64,000 nt of DNA from Phoebastria nigripes (lineage: Eukaryota > Chordata > Aves > Procellariiformes > Diomedeidae). The notes beneath the pieces are model-generated. The model was given only the letters and a program-made list of their open reading frames with translations, was not told where the DNA came from and made no database searches. Shown one piece after another: positions 29,501 to 41,100 of the stretch. The stretch covers positions 52,638 through 116,637 of the forward strand of contig JAYKAV010002923.1 in the NCBI GenBank assembly GCA_035582835.1, in the 5' to 3' direction. Positions within the stretch are counted from its first letter, which is position 1. Every line of letters starts with the position of its first letter. A program made the translations under genes and the position numbers.

Positions 29501-31458
29501 ACAAAGTGCATATACTGATTCAAAATATTTTAAAAAGCACGTAAAAGTTACAGTCAAAGCTTGAATATTTAAGCACCCTCCGCACACAAATACATCAAAT
29601 AACATCTATGTCGTAAGTGTATGCCACAGTCCAGGGTTAGGTCACATAACAGGGATTGACTGGGATCTAAATACATGATTAGGGCCAAAGTACAGATCAC
29701 ACCATCTATTTGTCACTTTGACTGAAGAAAAAGTTCCACATACATTCAACGGACAGACTCTTCATCTTCTTAAAAAACAGCAGACAAGACCCTGCCACTA
29801 CCGAAGGAAAGAGCAAAACTATTAACACTCCAGCATCACCTTTCAGAGTCATGTTCCCATTAATGTGTAAAGCTACTACATTGACTTCTTCCATCAATCA
29901 CGCTATTTTTTAAAAATTTAAATTGAAGCAATTATTAGTCTTCCTGATGTTTCAGCCAGAAAACTAGCATAACCAAAGCAGCTAGAGTTTTCCTTTATAT
30001 TTTACACCCTGACAATTTACTAGCATCTGCATAAAATACCTCATTTTGTGAGCACACATGTACTATCATAAGAAATTGGAAGAACTACTTGCCTAGAAGG
30101 AAAGTTGATCTTGTAGATACGGTTTTGTATGACTGGAGCTTTATAGAGCAGCTTTTTCAAAACCCTTGAATTTTGAAAGTGACAGTCTCTAAGTGCCAGA
30201 CCCTAGAAACAGCTAGTCATAAATTTGCTTGCATTACGCCAGGTACTACTCCCCCCAAAAAGAAGAGTCCCGTGGCATTCTCTGACCTGCACACACCACT
30301 AAATTCAAATGTGCGTGGAGGGATGTTTTCAGACAGCATTTGGCAGAAGAGGGAAAAGAAGACAATAAATGAAAAAAAGAGTGACAACTTAAGACACATC
30401 TAAGAACCAGATCATGTAGCTATTAAGTGAGGCAAAATCCTTGTCCAAATTCAAGATCTGAGCCATCCGTCACATCCAGCCTGGCACACATTAAGGGAAC
30501 AAGCAAGGAGAGGTGCTTGCTCTTTGTATGGAGCTGTGTTGATATCGATCACTGTCCCTTGCCCAAACAATATGGTACTGATGTGAAATTATTACTAAAG
30601 TCAACCTGCTCATAGCTGAAGGGGTGGAAAACACCCTCACTCTTGAATCTTGTCAGAATACTTCTGAAGAAGGATTGATGAATTTTTTTCCAAAGAAAAA
30701 CTCATGAGAAATGTATACCCAATCCAAAGCAGAGTGTAGTCCAGAGACAAGTAAAGAGGGCTAAGTACCTCCTCGTATGTGAATGAAGTGGCGCAATTCC
30801 AGTACGAGAGAATGGGAGGAAACCATCCTGAGCAGTCTACACTTTAGCCAACTCCATATATTTGCTCCTTGATATTCACGTGCCAATATCTATCCCCCCC
30901 GTTCGATAAGAACCCTTACGAGAAGGGAGAGGGGTTATGGAATCAGCTCTCTGTGCTCATGCNGAGCAGGAAAAGTGATGTAGAACTCAAAACTCAAAAA
31001 GTATCTTGCGGGGGGAGATGTGAAGGAGATGCTACAAAGACATTTCATACCTATTTTATTCCAAGCCTTTTCACCTGCACCAAAGCCTCAATTTTTGCGT
31101 TCTGAATTTACCTAGAAAAACACATCTGGCTACAGCTCTGTCTTTTAGAACTTGAGCTTCTTCTACACGAAAACACCTTCCTGAGCCATTCACCATCTTT
31201 TCTTAATCCTCCCAGATTTCTCAAGATGAGTTATTGGGGGGAGGGGGGGGGGCAAAGAGTGCAGAAAATCATCCACCTTGCACTTTTGACCTGATGCCAG
31301 TAGCCTGGGGTAACCCTCGACTTGAGATGGAGCCCATTGGCAGTCCCACCTCCCACCACCCACCCAGGGACAGCTGAGCGAGCGATAGGGCACTGCGGAG
31401 CAGCTCAGAAACCAAGTCTCTCTCCTCCAAAAGAGCGACTCCAGAGCACGATTGGGTT

Positions 31459-31518
31459 GGTTTTTTTTTTTCACCCTCTTTTTTTTTTTTTTTTTTTTTC
31501 CTTTTTTTTTTCCCTCCC
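31459..31518 (+). repeat. Polypyrimidine tract bordering the CpG island
   Basis: About 60 bases almost entirely T and C, with T-runs of 11, 22 and 10. It marks the upstream edge of the CpG island. It is probably a simple repeat. Confidence 0.8.
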
Positions 31519-31904
31519 CGCGGATGAGCGGCTCTTTCCACGCGCACTGCCAAGGTCCATCCGTCCCTCCCTGGCCGCGCACACGGCACTGGGCGTGTAG
31601 CCGGGGCTCTATGTAACCCCCGCCGGCACGGCACGGCCCCGCCACAGCCGCTCCGGGCCGACCGCGGGAGTCCCGACGGCGCCCGCCGCTCTCGCCCTCC
31701 TCCGGGCGCGCCCCGGCCCCGCTCCCGGCCCCCGCCCGCCGCCGGTCCTCTCCGACCGGCCCGGGACGCTTGCCGACCTCCCCCGTGGCGGAGCGGGGAT
31801 GCCTCCTCCCCCGGCGGCCGGCCAGCCGCCCGCGCCCGCCTCGCCGCGCTGAGGCCGCGGAGCCCGGCGTCGCGGCGGGGAGCAGCGCGGCTACCGGCGG
31901 AGCA

Positions 31905-31916
31905 GAAAGTGAAAGT
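31905..31916 (+). promoter_or_regulatory. IRF/ISRE-type element upstream of IL7
   Basis: GAAAGTGAAAGT fits the IRF consensus GAAANNGAAA and lies 257 bp upstream of the IL7 ATG in the CpG island. An IRF-1/IRF-2-binding element has been reported in the human IL7 5' flank. That this copy works the same way is inference from motif and position. Confidence 0.6.
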
Positions 31917-32089
31917 ACCTGTCGCCGGCGGAAGCCCCATGGGAAACGCAAAGCCCGGCCGTCCCGCAGCCGCGCCTGACGGCGCCGCGCCCCCCCACGG
32001 CAGGTGGGCGGCGGGGGGCTGCTGAGCCCCGCCCGGCCGCCGCGGCTCCTCTCGCCCCCTGGCGCGGCGCTCCGCGGGCTGCGGGAACC

Positions 32090-32116
32090 ATGGGCGAGAC
32101 GGCGCCGCCACCATGA
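32090..32116 (+). promoter_or_regulatory. uORF 1 in the IL7 leader (8 codons)
   Basis: ATG in good context (AACCATGG) followed by seven codons and TGA. The stop overlaps the next upstream ATG as ATGA. It is in the IL7 frame but closed before it. It matters only if transcription starts upstream of about 32080. Confidence 0.55.
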
Positions 32117-32171
32117 GCGCGGAGCCGCCGGCGCAGCTCCCTGCCACCCCCCCCGCGGACCATGTTCCATG
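32113..32171 (+). promoter_or_regulatory. uORF 2 overlapping the IL7 start, exon 1 part
   Basis: ATG in the ideal context GCCGCCACCATGA, out of frame with IL7. It reads through the IL7 start codon, crosses the exon 1-2 junction and stops at TAG a few bases into exon 2 (35547-35549), 22 codons in all. Scanning ribosomes would meet this stronger start 49 nt before the IL7 ATG, so it should lower IL-7 synthesis. The function is inferred. Confidence 0.55.
32162..32171 (+). CDS. IL7: IL7 exon 1, coding part
   Basis: Encodes M-F-H plus the first base of codon 4, then donor GTAAGG at 32172. The ATG lies inside the CpG island in context GACCATGT (A at -3). Codon 4 is G|CC (Ala), completed in exon 2. 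The same three-residue first exon followed by a phase-1 intron is what the human MFH start suggests. Confidence 0.9.
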
Positions 32172-35100
32172 GTAAGGAGCGCGCACCGCACCGCACCGCA
32201 CCGCGCCGCTCCGCAGGCGGCGGCGGGCAGAGCCGCGCGGGGACCCCCGCTCCACCAGCGCCCGGGCTGGGCTGGGGTCCGCCGCGCCGCGCCGCTCCCC
32301 CGGCCGCGCTGGCTCCTCACCGGCTCCGCTGTCTCCGCGCTCCCGGCCCCGCCGCTTCGCCTGCTGTAGCGGCGCGGTGCCGCCCGGTGCCCTTTTAAAC
32401 CCGCGGTGACGGCCGGGGAAATTCCCGGTTTTGCTTTTTTTTTCCTTTTCCCCTTAGAATGAAAGTAAAAGCGCCCGGTTCCCATCCCGCCCGCTGCCGG
32501 GAAGAGGGGCCCGGGAGTGGCGGNGGCAGCGGGACGGTGCGGGGCGGGGGAGTTGCGGGGAAGCCTTGCTCCGCGCCGCTCCGCGCTGCACTGCGGGCAC
32601 CTGCCGCCCCGCGGGGCGCGCCCGGAGCAGGTGCCGCGCAGCCCCGGGGATGCCTCGCCCTCGGGCCGGCGGACCCCCGTCTCCTCGCCCGGCGGGCGGC
32701 AGGAGCGACCCGCGGAGCCTTTGCACGGGTTCAGCGAGGCAGAGGGAGAAAAACTCGCAGTTAACCGCTCCCCTCGGGAACTGCGGGCTGCGGAGCGGGG
32801 CTGGGCGGCCGGGGCAGGGGGGCAGAAGGTGCCGCCCGCGGAGGTGCGGGTGGTTTGGAGGGGGGCGGGTGGCCCCGCAGGCAGGCTGCTGCGGGGAGCC
32901 CGCGGGGTCCGGCCGGGAACGCGCCTCAGGCGCGGGCGCGCCTGGAGTGCCACTTCCAGGCTGCATGAACAAGAGGGTTTTTTTAATTAAAAAAAAAAGA
33001 GGGGCTTTTTTATATTTGGAAATACTGGAATACTAACTCTTCCTGGCTTTTCTGGGAGAACTTTTTGGGGCTTTCCAGATATGACTTACGAGTTTTTGGG
33101 AGTTTACGGAAAGGATGGGGTATTATCAGTAATACGCGCTCTCTTTCTTTTGAAGTGCTGGTTGTATGGAGCACTTTCAATTCCGCTTCTTTTGAAGTTA
33201 CCAAACTTTAAGAAAAATCTTTTCAATTCTCAGTCCAAAGCTCCTGAAACTTTTTATGACATTCACCTAATGGGTTCCGGAGAACTCATTTAGGAATGGC
33301 TGAATGGGTTTCATCGCAATCCTGCGATGGGTCAAGGGACTTCATGAGCGTGCAACATCTCTTTCAGAATTATCTGCTTTGATTCTGTAGTTTCCTCATG
33401 TAAAAAAGATTCACAATCTGTACAATACAGAGAAAGTAAAAGTAAAAGAAGTGACTTTGCAGTTTTTACCTATTATCTCCACTTGTTGCTGGACAAACCA
33501 AGTTTTAAGTGATGGAATCTGTTAAATCGATTTTAATTTAGAAGATTGTTATTTGTGTCTTTTGAAGCATGTTTTTGAAGCAGCATATCCAAGTTGCTTA
33601 TATCACTGTTATTTGGAAACAAGCATTGCAGTTCTTTTTTTGCACTGGAATCAAGAGGTGCAATGGTATATTGGAAAAATGTTGTCCTGTAATTGAGTTC
33701 TCGCATTTTTTTGTAAACTTCTTTTAAAATGTTAAATCTCAGTCCTACAAATTGGTCATTCACTTGGCATAGATATAGTTAGCATAGAGATTTACAAAGG
33801 TAAAGCTCTGTGGAGTTCAGGTGTCCACTTGGAGCTTGAAGATCATAATAGATTTGCCTTACCTAGTTTTTATATTTACTACATGTAGGATCCATTTAGG
33901 ATCCATTTAGCTCTTCAGGCTAGATTTTTTGAGATATTAATAGACCTCTGTTGATCAGTATATGAAAAGGTTAGAAAATCTGGTTTTCAGGCCACCAAAT
34001 TTCCCATTAAAATTTGGCAGGCAGCTTGCCACAAGGAGAATTTTGGAATTCAGCTTGCACAGGTAAAAATTTTCCAGGCCTGTTTCTAAGACAGAGGTGT
34101 ACATAACAGTGTGTTCACAAGTAATCTATCAGAAAAAAAGGCTTTGGTAGTCAGGAAAAGTGGTATGCATTCTGCTTTGAAGCAGCAGTGTGTGGTGGGA
34201 GTCAGCTGGGATGGGCTGTGAGGGACTGTGTGTCCCTGAATGGCAGGTGAGCGCATGGTNTGACTGTGGTTCTTGCATCACGGAGGTTAGGTGGCTCAGT
34301 AAAGATTATGGTCAAGTGTCATTGCTTTCTTCTTAGTTATTCAAGATTTCTCTTTGAGACTGGGATTTACTAGTGATGCCCAAGTCTGGAGACGCCCATC
34401 TCTGAGTGCTGGACTGGCTGTACCCAATGCTCCCATCCTCGACAGAGAGGAAGGAACGTAGCAGCTGGGGTCAGGGCATCCCTTCTGCCTTTTCTGCCTA
34501 CAACCCCACAGTTACTCTGTATGCGGTTGTCGTTCTTCCTGAGTAGCAGAGATGGGTAGAAACAGCTTATACTAGTCCAGGAACCTGCTGTGATCTTTGC
34601 TAATCCTCCAACCTAAATTTCTAGCTCTGTTTTTTTCCAAAACCTTCCATTTAAGCATCATCCCAGCCAGTCTAGCTGTAGGACAGAGTCCAATTATGAT
34701 CTTCCTAATCCCGATACCATCCTGTACCCAGTCTCACTCACTCCCAGCTTCAGGCCAGTCACCTGCAGCCTCCAGTTACCCTGTCAGTCCCTTCAGGCTC
34801 TTTTGATATTTTGGTCTTTTCTGTCTGCCCATCCTCACAGAATTCATATTTTCCTGGATGTCATGCAAGGACATCAGACCAGGGGTCTGAGCAAAGCAAG
34901 ATGGTCCACTGAAGGGAGAAACGAAGTGAGGGGCAGTGAGATTTGCTCCAAAAGATTGCAAAAATCTTGCAGAGAAGGGTGTGTTGCCACCTTATCTCAT
35001 GTTATGGCCACTGGTATGGATTCGTACATTTGGTCAGCCTGATAAGGTGTTTAAACACACTTGTGACGTAAAGACGTGTTCATGGGCATTTGTAGAATAT

Positions 35101-38100
35101 ATCATATGAAAAATGGACAATTAGGATGAGATTCAGCTGCAGATTAAGACACTTGAATGTCTACACCTATTTGACTAAGACACCCACTTGTCTACATATG
35201 TACTAGGTGGTTACGGTCCAATTATGGTCAATGGGGAGGCCCCATCAACGCTTGCAGCGAAGCCTGGAGATGAATTCAGCCCAGTTAGACACCAAGTGGC
35301 TGGTCAGCTCAATAGCTGTAGGCTCTTAACCACGCTGGCTAAATCATCCTTGAATACGAGGGAGTTTAGACACCCGAATAGTGTCTTAATCTGGAGCTGA
35401 ATCCTTCCCTCAAGGTACAAGTCATTTGGTTGTACAAAGATCCCTTTTAAACTATTTAAACAGATTACAGAATGTATTTGTTAATACAGCATACACTCTA
35501 TGGCATTTAATATGTACTTAACTGCTATTGTTGTAATCCAGCCTTTTTTAGATCTATCTTTCGGGTTCTGCCGCTGCTCCTTGTTCTGTCTCCAGTGAAT
35601 TCATCTAGTTGTGCAATGGGAAATAAAACAACTGAAATCCGTGTGAAGTATGAGAATATACTAAGCCATGACATCGATGAGCTGGTAGGTAGTAGCTCTT
35701 GGGCTTTCAAAAAATGTTGATTATTTTTAGATGATAGCAAATAATAATTAAAAATCTTTAATGTTAACATACGATAAAAGACCAATTTAAAATCACACCT
35801 TATCCTGGAATGGTGGCTTTATTTGAGGGGGGTGCGACAATTCAGTCTCTTTAAAATCTCTGAAATCTGTGGATGCTGCCTGTTTGCTTGTACAAATACT
35901 GTGATACAGGTATTTGTGCCTGTGCACTGTGTAGTTAGACACATGTACCATTTAGCCCTTAATAGTATAATATATTACATTAAAAAGTACTCTTTTCTGA
36001 AGTAATATCATAACTACTTCTGTTTATATCTTTTTATCAAGAGAAGAAAGCGTTACACAACCTGTGATTTGTTCTACTAATTGTAGACTTCTTGACTGAA
36101 GTTTTATGTTGTCCATTGAGTACAAATGCAGAGGCACAAAATTCATACAACAATAAAAGTTTCTTTGTATTTTACCTGTTAATATATCTTGTTTAGCCAA
36201 CAAAGAATCAGCTTTTCTAGATGGCAGCAGAGAGAAACTTAACTTTCTCAGTTGTAAATNTCCTCCATTATGGCTTTATCAGCCAGATTTATTACAGGTT
36301 TGCAGAACAGTATCNTAACAGTTTACCGATCCATGCCCAAAACCTACCTTCCAACTCTTCATCATGAATTATTAACAATTAAATTCATCTGTCAAGAGCA
36401 CTTTCATGGGAGGAAGCACTTTCCATAGTTGGATTAGCAGAGGCATTTCTACGAAAATGGGATTTTTCTGACGGTTTGTCACTAAACAAGAACTCACTGT
36501 TCTGTTGCAGTCTTAAATCAAGATCTATTTGCATGAAATACAAGTGCTATACAGTGCTTTTTCAAAGGTGACATCAGGAGCCATTGTATTTCTTCACACT
36601 TACGATCCACCACCATCCTTCAGAGTATTATGCCAGTGGTTTCCAATCTTTCTCTACCAAGACACATCAGCCCTCGTCTGGAAACAAAATACCTTTAGGC
36701 TCAGGGAACCATCATTTAGTCTTCAAAAACATTCTGCATGTTGTGTTTGTTGAGATTATGAAGAGAGAAAGGTACTTCTCCATAGATAAATGACCTTATC
36801 CTGAACAAGGCACCAAAGTTGGGAAAAATATTCCTGGCCATAGATAAGTAGCCCCTTTAGTTTGTCATCTTATTTCTGACAAAGACAAGTGTTTCCTAGA
36901 GCACAAAAATAAACCCTCTTGGTGAGCAGTTGTAAGATAGCTGACCTATAAGAGAAAACAATACGACAGGAATAACAGCCTCTGGAAGGCAGATCCTGCT
37001 GTCTTCCTGTGGTGGAGAGCCATGAGGCAAATCCCAGCTCTCCTGAAGCTTCAGGGTCAGGGAAGCTGGGGTGTGTGCCGGGCTGGAGGTGGCAATGCCT
37101 TGCCATTGCCCAACTGCAGGATGAAGCTTGATGCACTCGGTGCCGCAGGGTGCCATCAAGGATTTGAATGGAGCAATGCCATTCTTCCAGATAGATTTTG
37201 AAAGTCTGTATCTTTTTAATTGTAATAAATATTAATAGAGTTTTTCAGGAGACAGATGGAGTTTTTTAGGAGACTGTATGAGAACTAAAACTGTTATCCA
37301 ATTAAATAAATAAATAAAACCTTAATGAATTAATGTTTGTGAAAGGTAATGGGAATGTACTGAACTCTGAAGCTTTTACTTCCTAGAATGGGCATACACC
37401 AGCAACTACTGTGCAGGTTTCTTCATTTTCCTGTCTTTATTTTTCCCAATTTGAGAGAGATTCATTTGTCTTCTATGTAAAATCAGTGTATAGTCTTGTC
37501 ACTATAACTTAACAGCATATATTATGGCCCATGCTGTTTGGGTGATAGCAACTGCCCACTACACACTTTCCTGCAATTGCAGAGCCAAAGTCAGTAACTT
37601 TCAGTCCCTCAGCCTGATGTTTGGAGGCAGTTCTGGAGATGACTAGTGGGTTATATACTAGACCTCCGTAAGTTAAGTTGATTTTCACTAATGCCTTTTC
37701 TGAGGCCAGGATTTCCTTTAGGTTGCTTTACTCACAGCCAATAAACTGCCTTCAGAAATGGTTACTGTACATTATACTAAAGATGATCTGAGGAAGTCAG
37801 TGAGAATGGGTAAATCCCTTAGCAGTTAGCAAATGAAGCCACAGATATGTAGGTTTTAGGATTATTTATTTGTTCATTTATTTATTTATTTTTAAATCTT
37901 GGTGCTGTGTGACTGCAGCAAAACTTTGTTCTGTTGTGGTACAAGCAGAGGTGTGCATTATCTTCCAAATGTTTTGTTTTGTTTTGTTTTTTGTCAGTGA
38001 ATATTTGGCTCCCTAAACTCTTGGTTTTGAAAACACCTCCTGGATGAAGTTCTATTAATCTTGGGTAAACTTCTGAAATACAGGCAACATTACACAAAAA

Positions 38101-41100
38101 TCTGCAGAAAAACTTCAAGAATTAAGTTGTCTAATGTGTTCAGATGCACACCTAAGTGAGGAGATCTAACACAATATTGTCATGAGCTGCCTTTTTTAAA
38201 GCCCTTCTGGGTTTTGTATTAGGTTATCTGGATACAGGCTGAAGAAGAAAGCGAAGGAATTTTGTTGAGTTGGGTTCAGTTGTCATCTCAATGACAAGCG
38301 TGAAAGTAGAAGAAAAAAAACCTGAGAGAATAAACCATTGATACAAGATTATGGTCACGCAAAGGGAGCAAGTGATATTGCTTAGGACATCTTCTGTTAG
38401 TGCATATGCAAAGTGAGTGCTACAATCTGTTTAGATGCCTGGGGCATGTATTTATTGAGAGAAACATTGACAAACATTGTATTTGATGTCTGTGTAAGAT
38501 TTAAATAGTCCTGTATGGTTTTAAATGCCGAAGAACCGAGTAATTTGACAGAATATGAAGGTTTAAAATGAATAGATTTGTGTCCAGTTCTGGGCTCCCC
38601 AGTACGAGAGAAATACAGAGCTACTGGAGAGAGTCCAGCAAAGGGCCGTGAAGATGATTAAGGGACTGGAGCATCTGTCCAATAAAGAAAGGCTGAGAGA
38701 GCTGGGACTGTTCAGCCCGGAGAAGAGAAGGCTCAGGGGGATCTCAATGTGTAGAAATACCTGAAGGGAGAGTGCAAAGAGGACAGAGCCAGGCTCTTCT
38801 CAGTGGTGCCCAGTGACAGGACCAGAGGCANTGGGCACACACTGGAACACAGGAGGTTCCCTCTGAACATCAGGAAACACTTTTTCACTGTGAGGGTGAC
38901 TGAGCACTGGCACAGGTTGCCCAGGGAGGTTGTGGAGTCTCCATCCTTGGAGATATTCAAAAGCCGCCTGGACATGGTCCTGGGCAACCGGCTGTAGGTG
39001 GCCCTGCTTGAGCGGGAGGGTTGGACCAGATAAGCTCCAGAGGTTCCTTCCAACCTCAATCATTCTGTTATTCTATGTGATTCTGTGAATACCTTTAGAT
39101 GATTCTATGATTCTATGAAATTGTAGCTGGATTGGGGTTTTCTTTGCCTGCTTGCCAAGGAAAAGCTCAGAATTGTACACTGACTCTGCTACACCTGAGG
39201 AGATGCTACAGAACAATTTAGTGTTGACATTGCCAGCTGTTAGTGAGAAACTTGGCTCACTTGATTAAAAGTACTTCCATGTTTAAACGTATATGATATT
39301 TTACAGGTAAATATGTCTGCAGAGTATCGTGACAGGTGCTGCAAGAATAAAAAACATGAAAATAGCAAAGTGTTTTTCTGCAATGATACTCAGGTAAAAT
39401 NTAACTTCTCAGAATTTGCTTTAGAGAATACAAACTCAAATGGGTTCTTTGTACAGTCCAGTCCCTGAATAACATATTGTGATAGAGAGTAATATTACCT
39501 TTTAATAGTCAAATCATGATATTCAGCGTTGTTCCTTTTTTGAATTTGGAATCGCGCAATTTCTCAAGTAAATTGATATTTTAAAAATTAAAATATTAAG
39601 CAATTCATATCCAAGAAATACTTTTTTTTTCCCTACTATAAAGATTCTTTTATATTTTTAATCCAAAATAGTACAGAAAACTTATTTTATTTTGCCATGG
39701 AAGTAAACATAAAAATTTCCCAACATCTGTTTTCATTTTTCTACAGAAAATATTAGCTGAGCTTTTCACTTCAGATCTGAAAGCTTTAAAAGTAATAGTT
39801 TGGGCAGATCTCAAATGACAGAAAGCATGGTTGTCAGCTGTTCCTGCAAATTTCATCATGACTTGATAAAAGATCTGACTCCAAAAATCATTCACTGTTT
39901 TCCTAACTGCAGCAGCTGATTTCATTACAGCTATGATTTCTCCCTAACATCCTTACGCTAATATTATTATTACTACTACAAATTGATATGTTAAATATTT
40001 TGACGAGATGGCAGGTAGGTCAGATTAGTCGTGTTTTATTGGAAAAGATTGGCACTATGAAAGCAAAAGAAACTAATGGTAACTGATGGAGCTTTTTTTT
40101 AAGACAGACTAACATGAAGAATTAATGGTTCGCAGACTTCAGGACATACTTTTCTTGCTTTCTTTACAGGAAATAGAATCACTACAGAGTATGGCATGCA
40201 ACATGCTCAGATTCTTTCATAAGCAAAAAATCAGCAAAGACTTTAGATGGAAAGCAGCATTAGTTTCATGTGGGACATTACAGGTGCTACAGTGCAAATG
40301 TGAACGACATAAAAAAGAAAAGGTGAGTGGTAGTGATGGTCTACAGTTTATTGGAAGTATGTGACTTACTCCTTAGAGCTCTTCAACACAGACTATCATA
40401 TCTACCTCTCAAAGGTACAACTATCATGCACATGTTACACACATGACGAATTTTGCTCTGTATAGCATATGTCTTGTAATAGACATTAAGCCCAGTGCAA
40501 AGGCTAAGACAGACAATGATCTGGAAGCCTACAGTGCAGATACATACTCTGGTTCAGTACTGAAATACCTGAGTTAATTCTCCAGTAAAAGACAAAGACT
40601 GCAGTTGTGCGAAGAAGGTCTTTAACTTCTCTAGTGTATAAAATCACAGTTGTTACTTCTCATTGGGGTTGTACCCTAAGATTAATGTTTATTTTGGTTT
40701 GTTTCAACAAACAATTACTGGGACTTTCTCTTCTTTCCATAATCCCCTTGATCTTTATTTTAACCACAATATCTCAAACTGAACAAGAACAGTTAGATAT
40801 GAAAATACTTGGATTTTTAGTCATTGGCAGAATCTGCTCTTTGATGTGTCACTCAAATCTAGTGCAATGATCTACAGACTACCATAACAAAGGAAGAGCG
40901 TTCTTTTAAGTGTGGCTCACAGTCACCTACTGAACACAAAAATACTGACCAACATCAAAAAGCCTCCCCATAGGCACCAAAGGATATAATTCTTTATGAT
41001 TGGCTTAAATAGTTGGATTGAAGGCTGCATTTAACTCATTCTTTTTCTCCTTGAAATGGAGAAACTCTTATAATCTAGGACCAGATCTTCAAAGTAATGT

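Larger units (their letters stand above)
15081..31458. other. Non-coding region upstream of IL7 promoter
   Basis: No supported coding exon on either strand. Mostly A+T-rich unique sequence with a GC-richer patch at about 27000-27600. It corresponds to the large gap upstream of IL7 (towards STMN2 in human), so distal IL7 enhancers are possible but not visible as such. Confidence 0.65.
31519..32965. promoter_or_regulatory. IL7: CpG island, IL7 promoter, first exon and start of intron 1
   Basis: An abrupt island of G+C-rich, CpG-dense sequence in otherwise A+T-rich DNA, with many GGGGCGGGG/CCGCCC Sp1-type boxes. No TATA box is visible before the IL7 start, consistent with a TATA-less CpG promoter. 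The long open frames on both strands here, up to 587 codons, come from depletion of stop codons in GC-rich DNA and show no recognisable domain. The transcription start cannot be fixed from sequence. Confidence 0.85.

Noticed and set aside
31190..32953. 587-codon open frame on the minus strand, and other long frames on both strands of the CpG island
   Set aside because: They arise from stop-poor GC-rich sequence. Composition is Arg/Gly/Pro/Ala-rich in every frame and no domain is recognisable; the real gene here is IL7 exon 1.
36628..36700. hAT/Charlie-like terminal sequence (CAGTGGTTTCCAATCTTTCT)
   Set aside because: Only one imperfect end is visible and no matching inverted end was found, so a DNA transposon cannot be supported.
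38733..39063. Minus-strand frames of about 90-108 codons antisense to the CR1 fragment
   Set aside because: They are antisense shadows of the CR1 ORF2 C-terminus.
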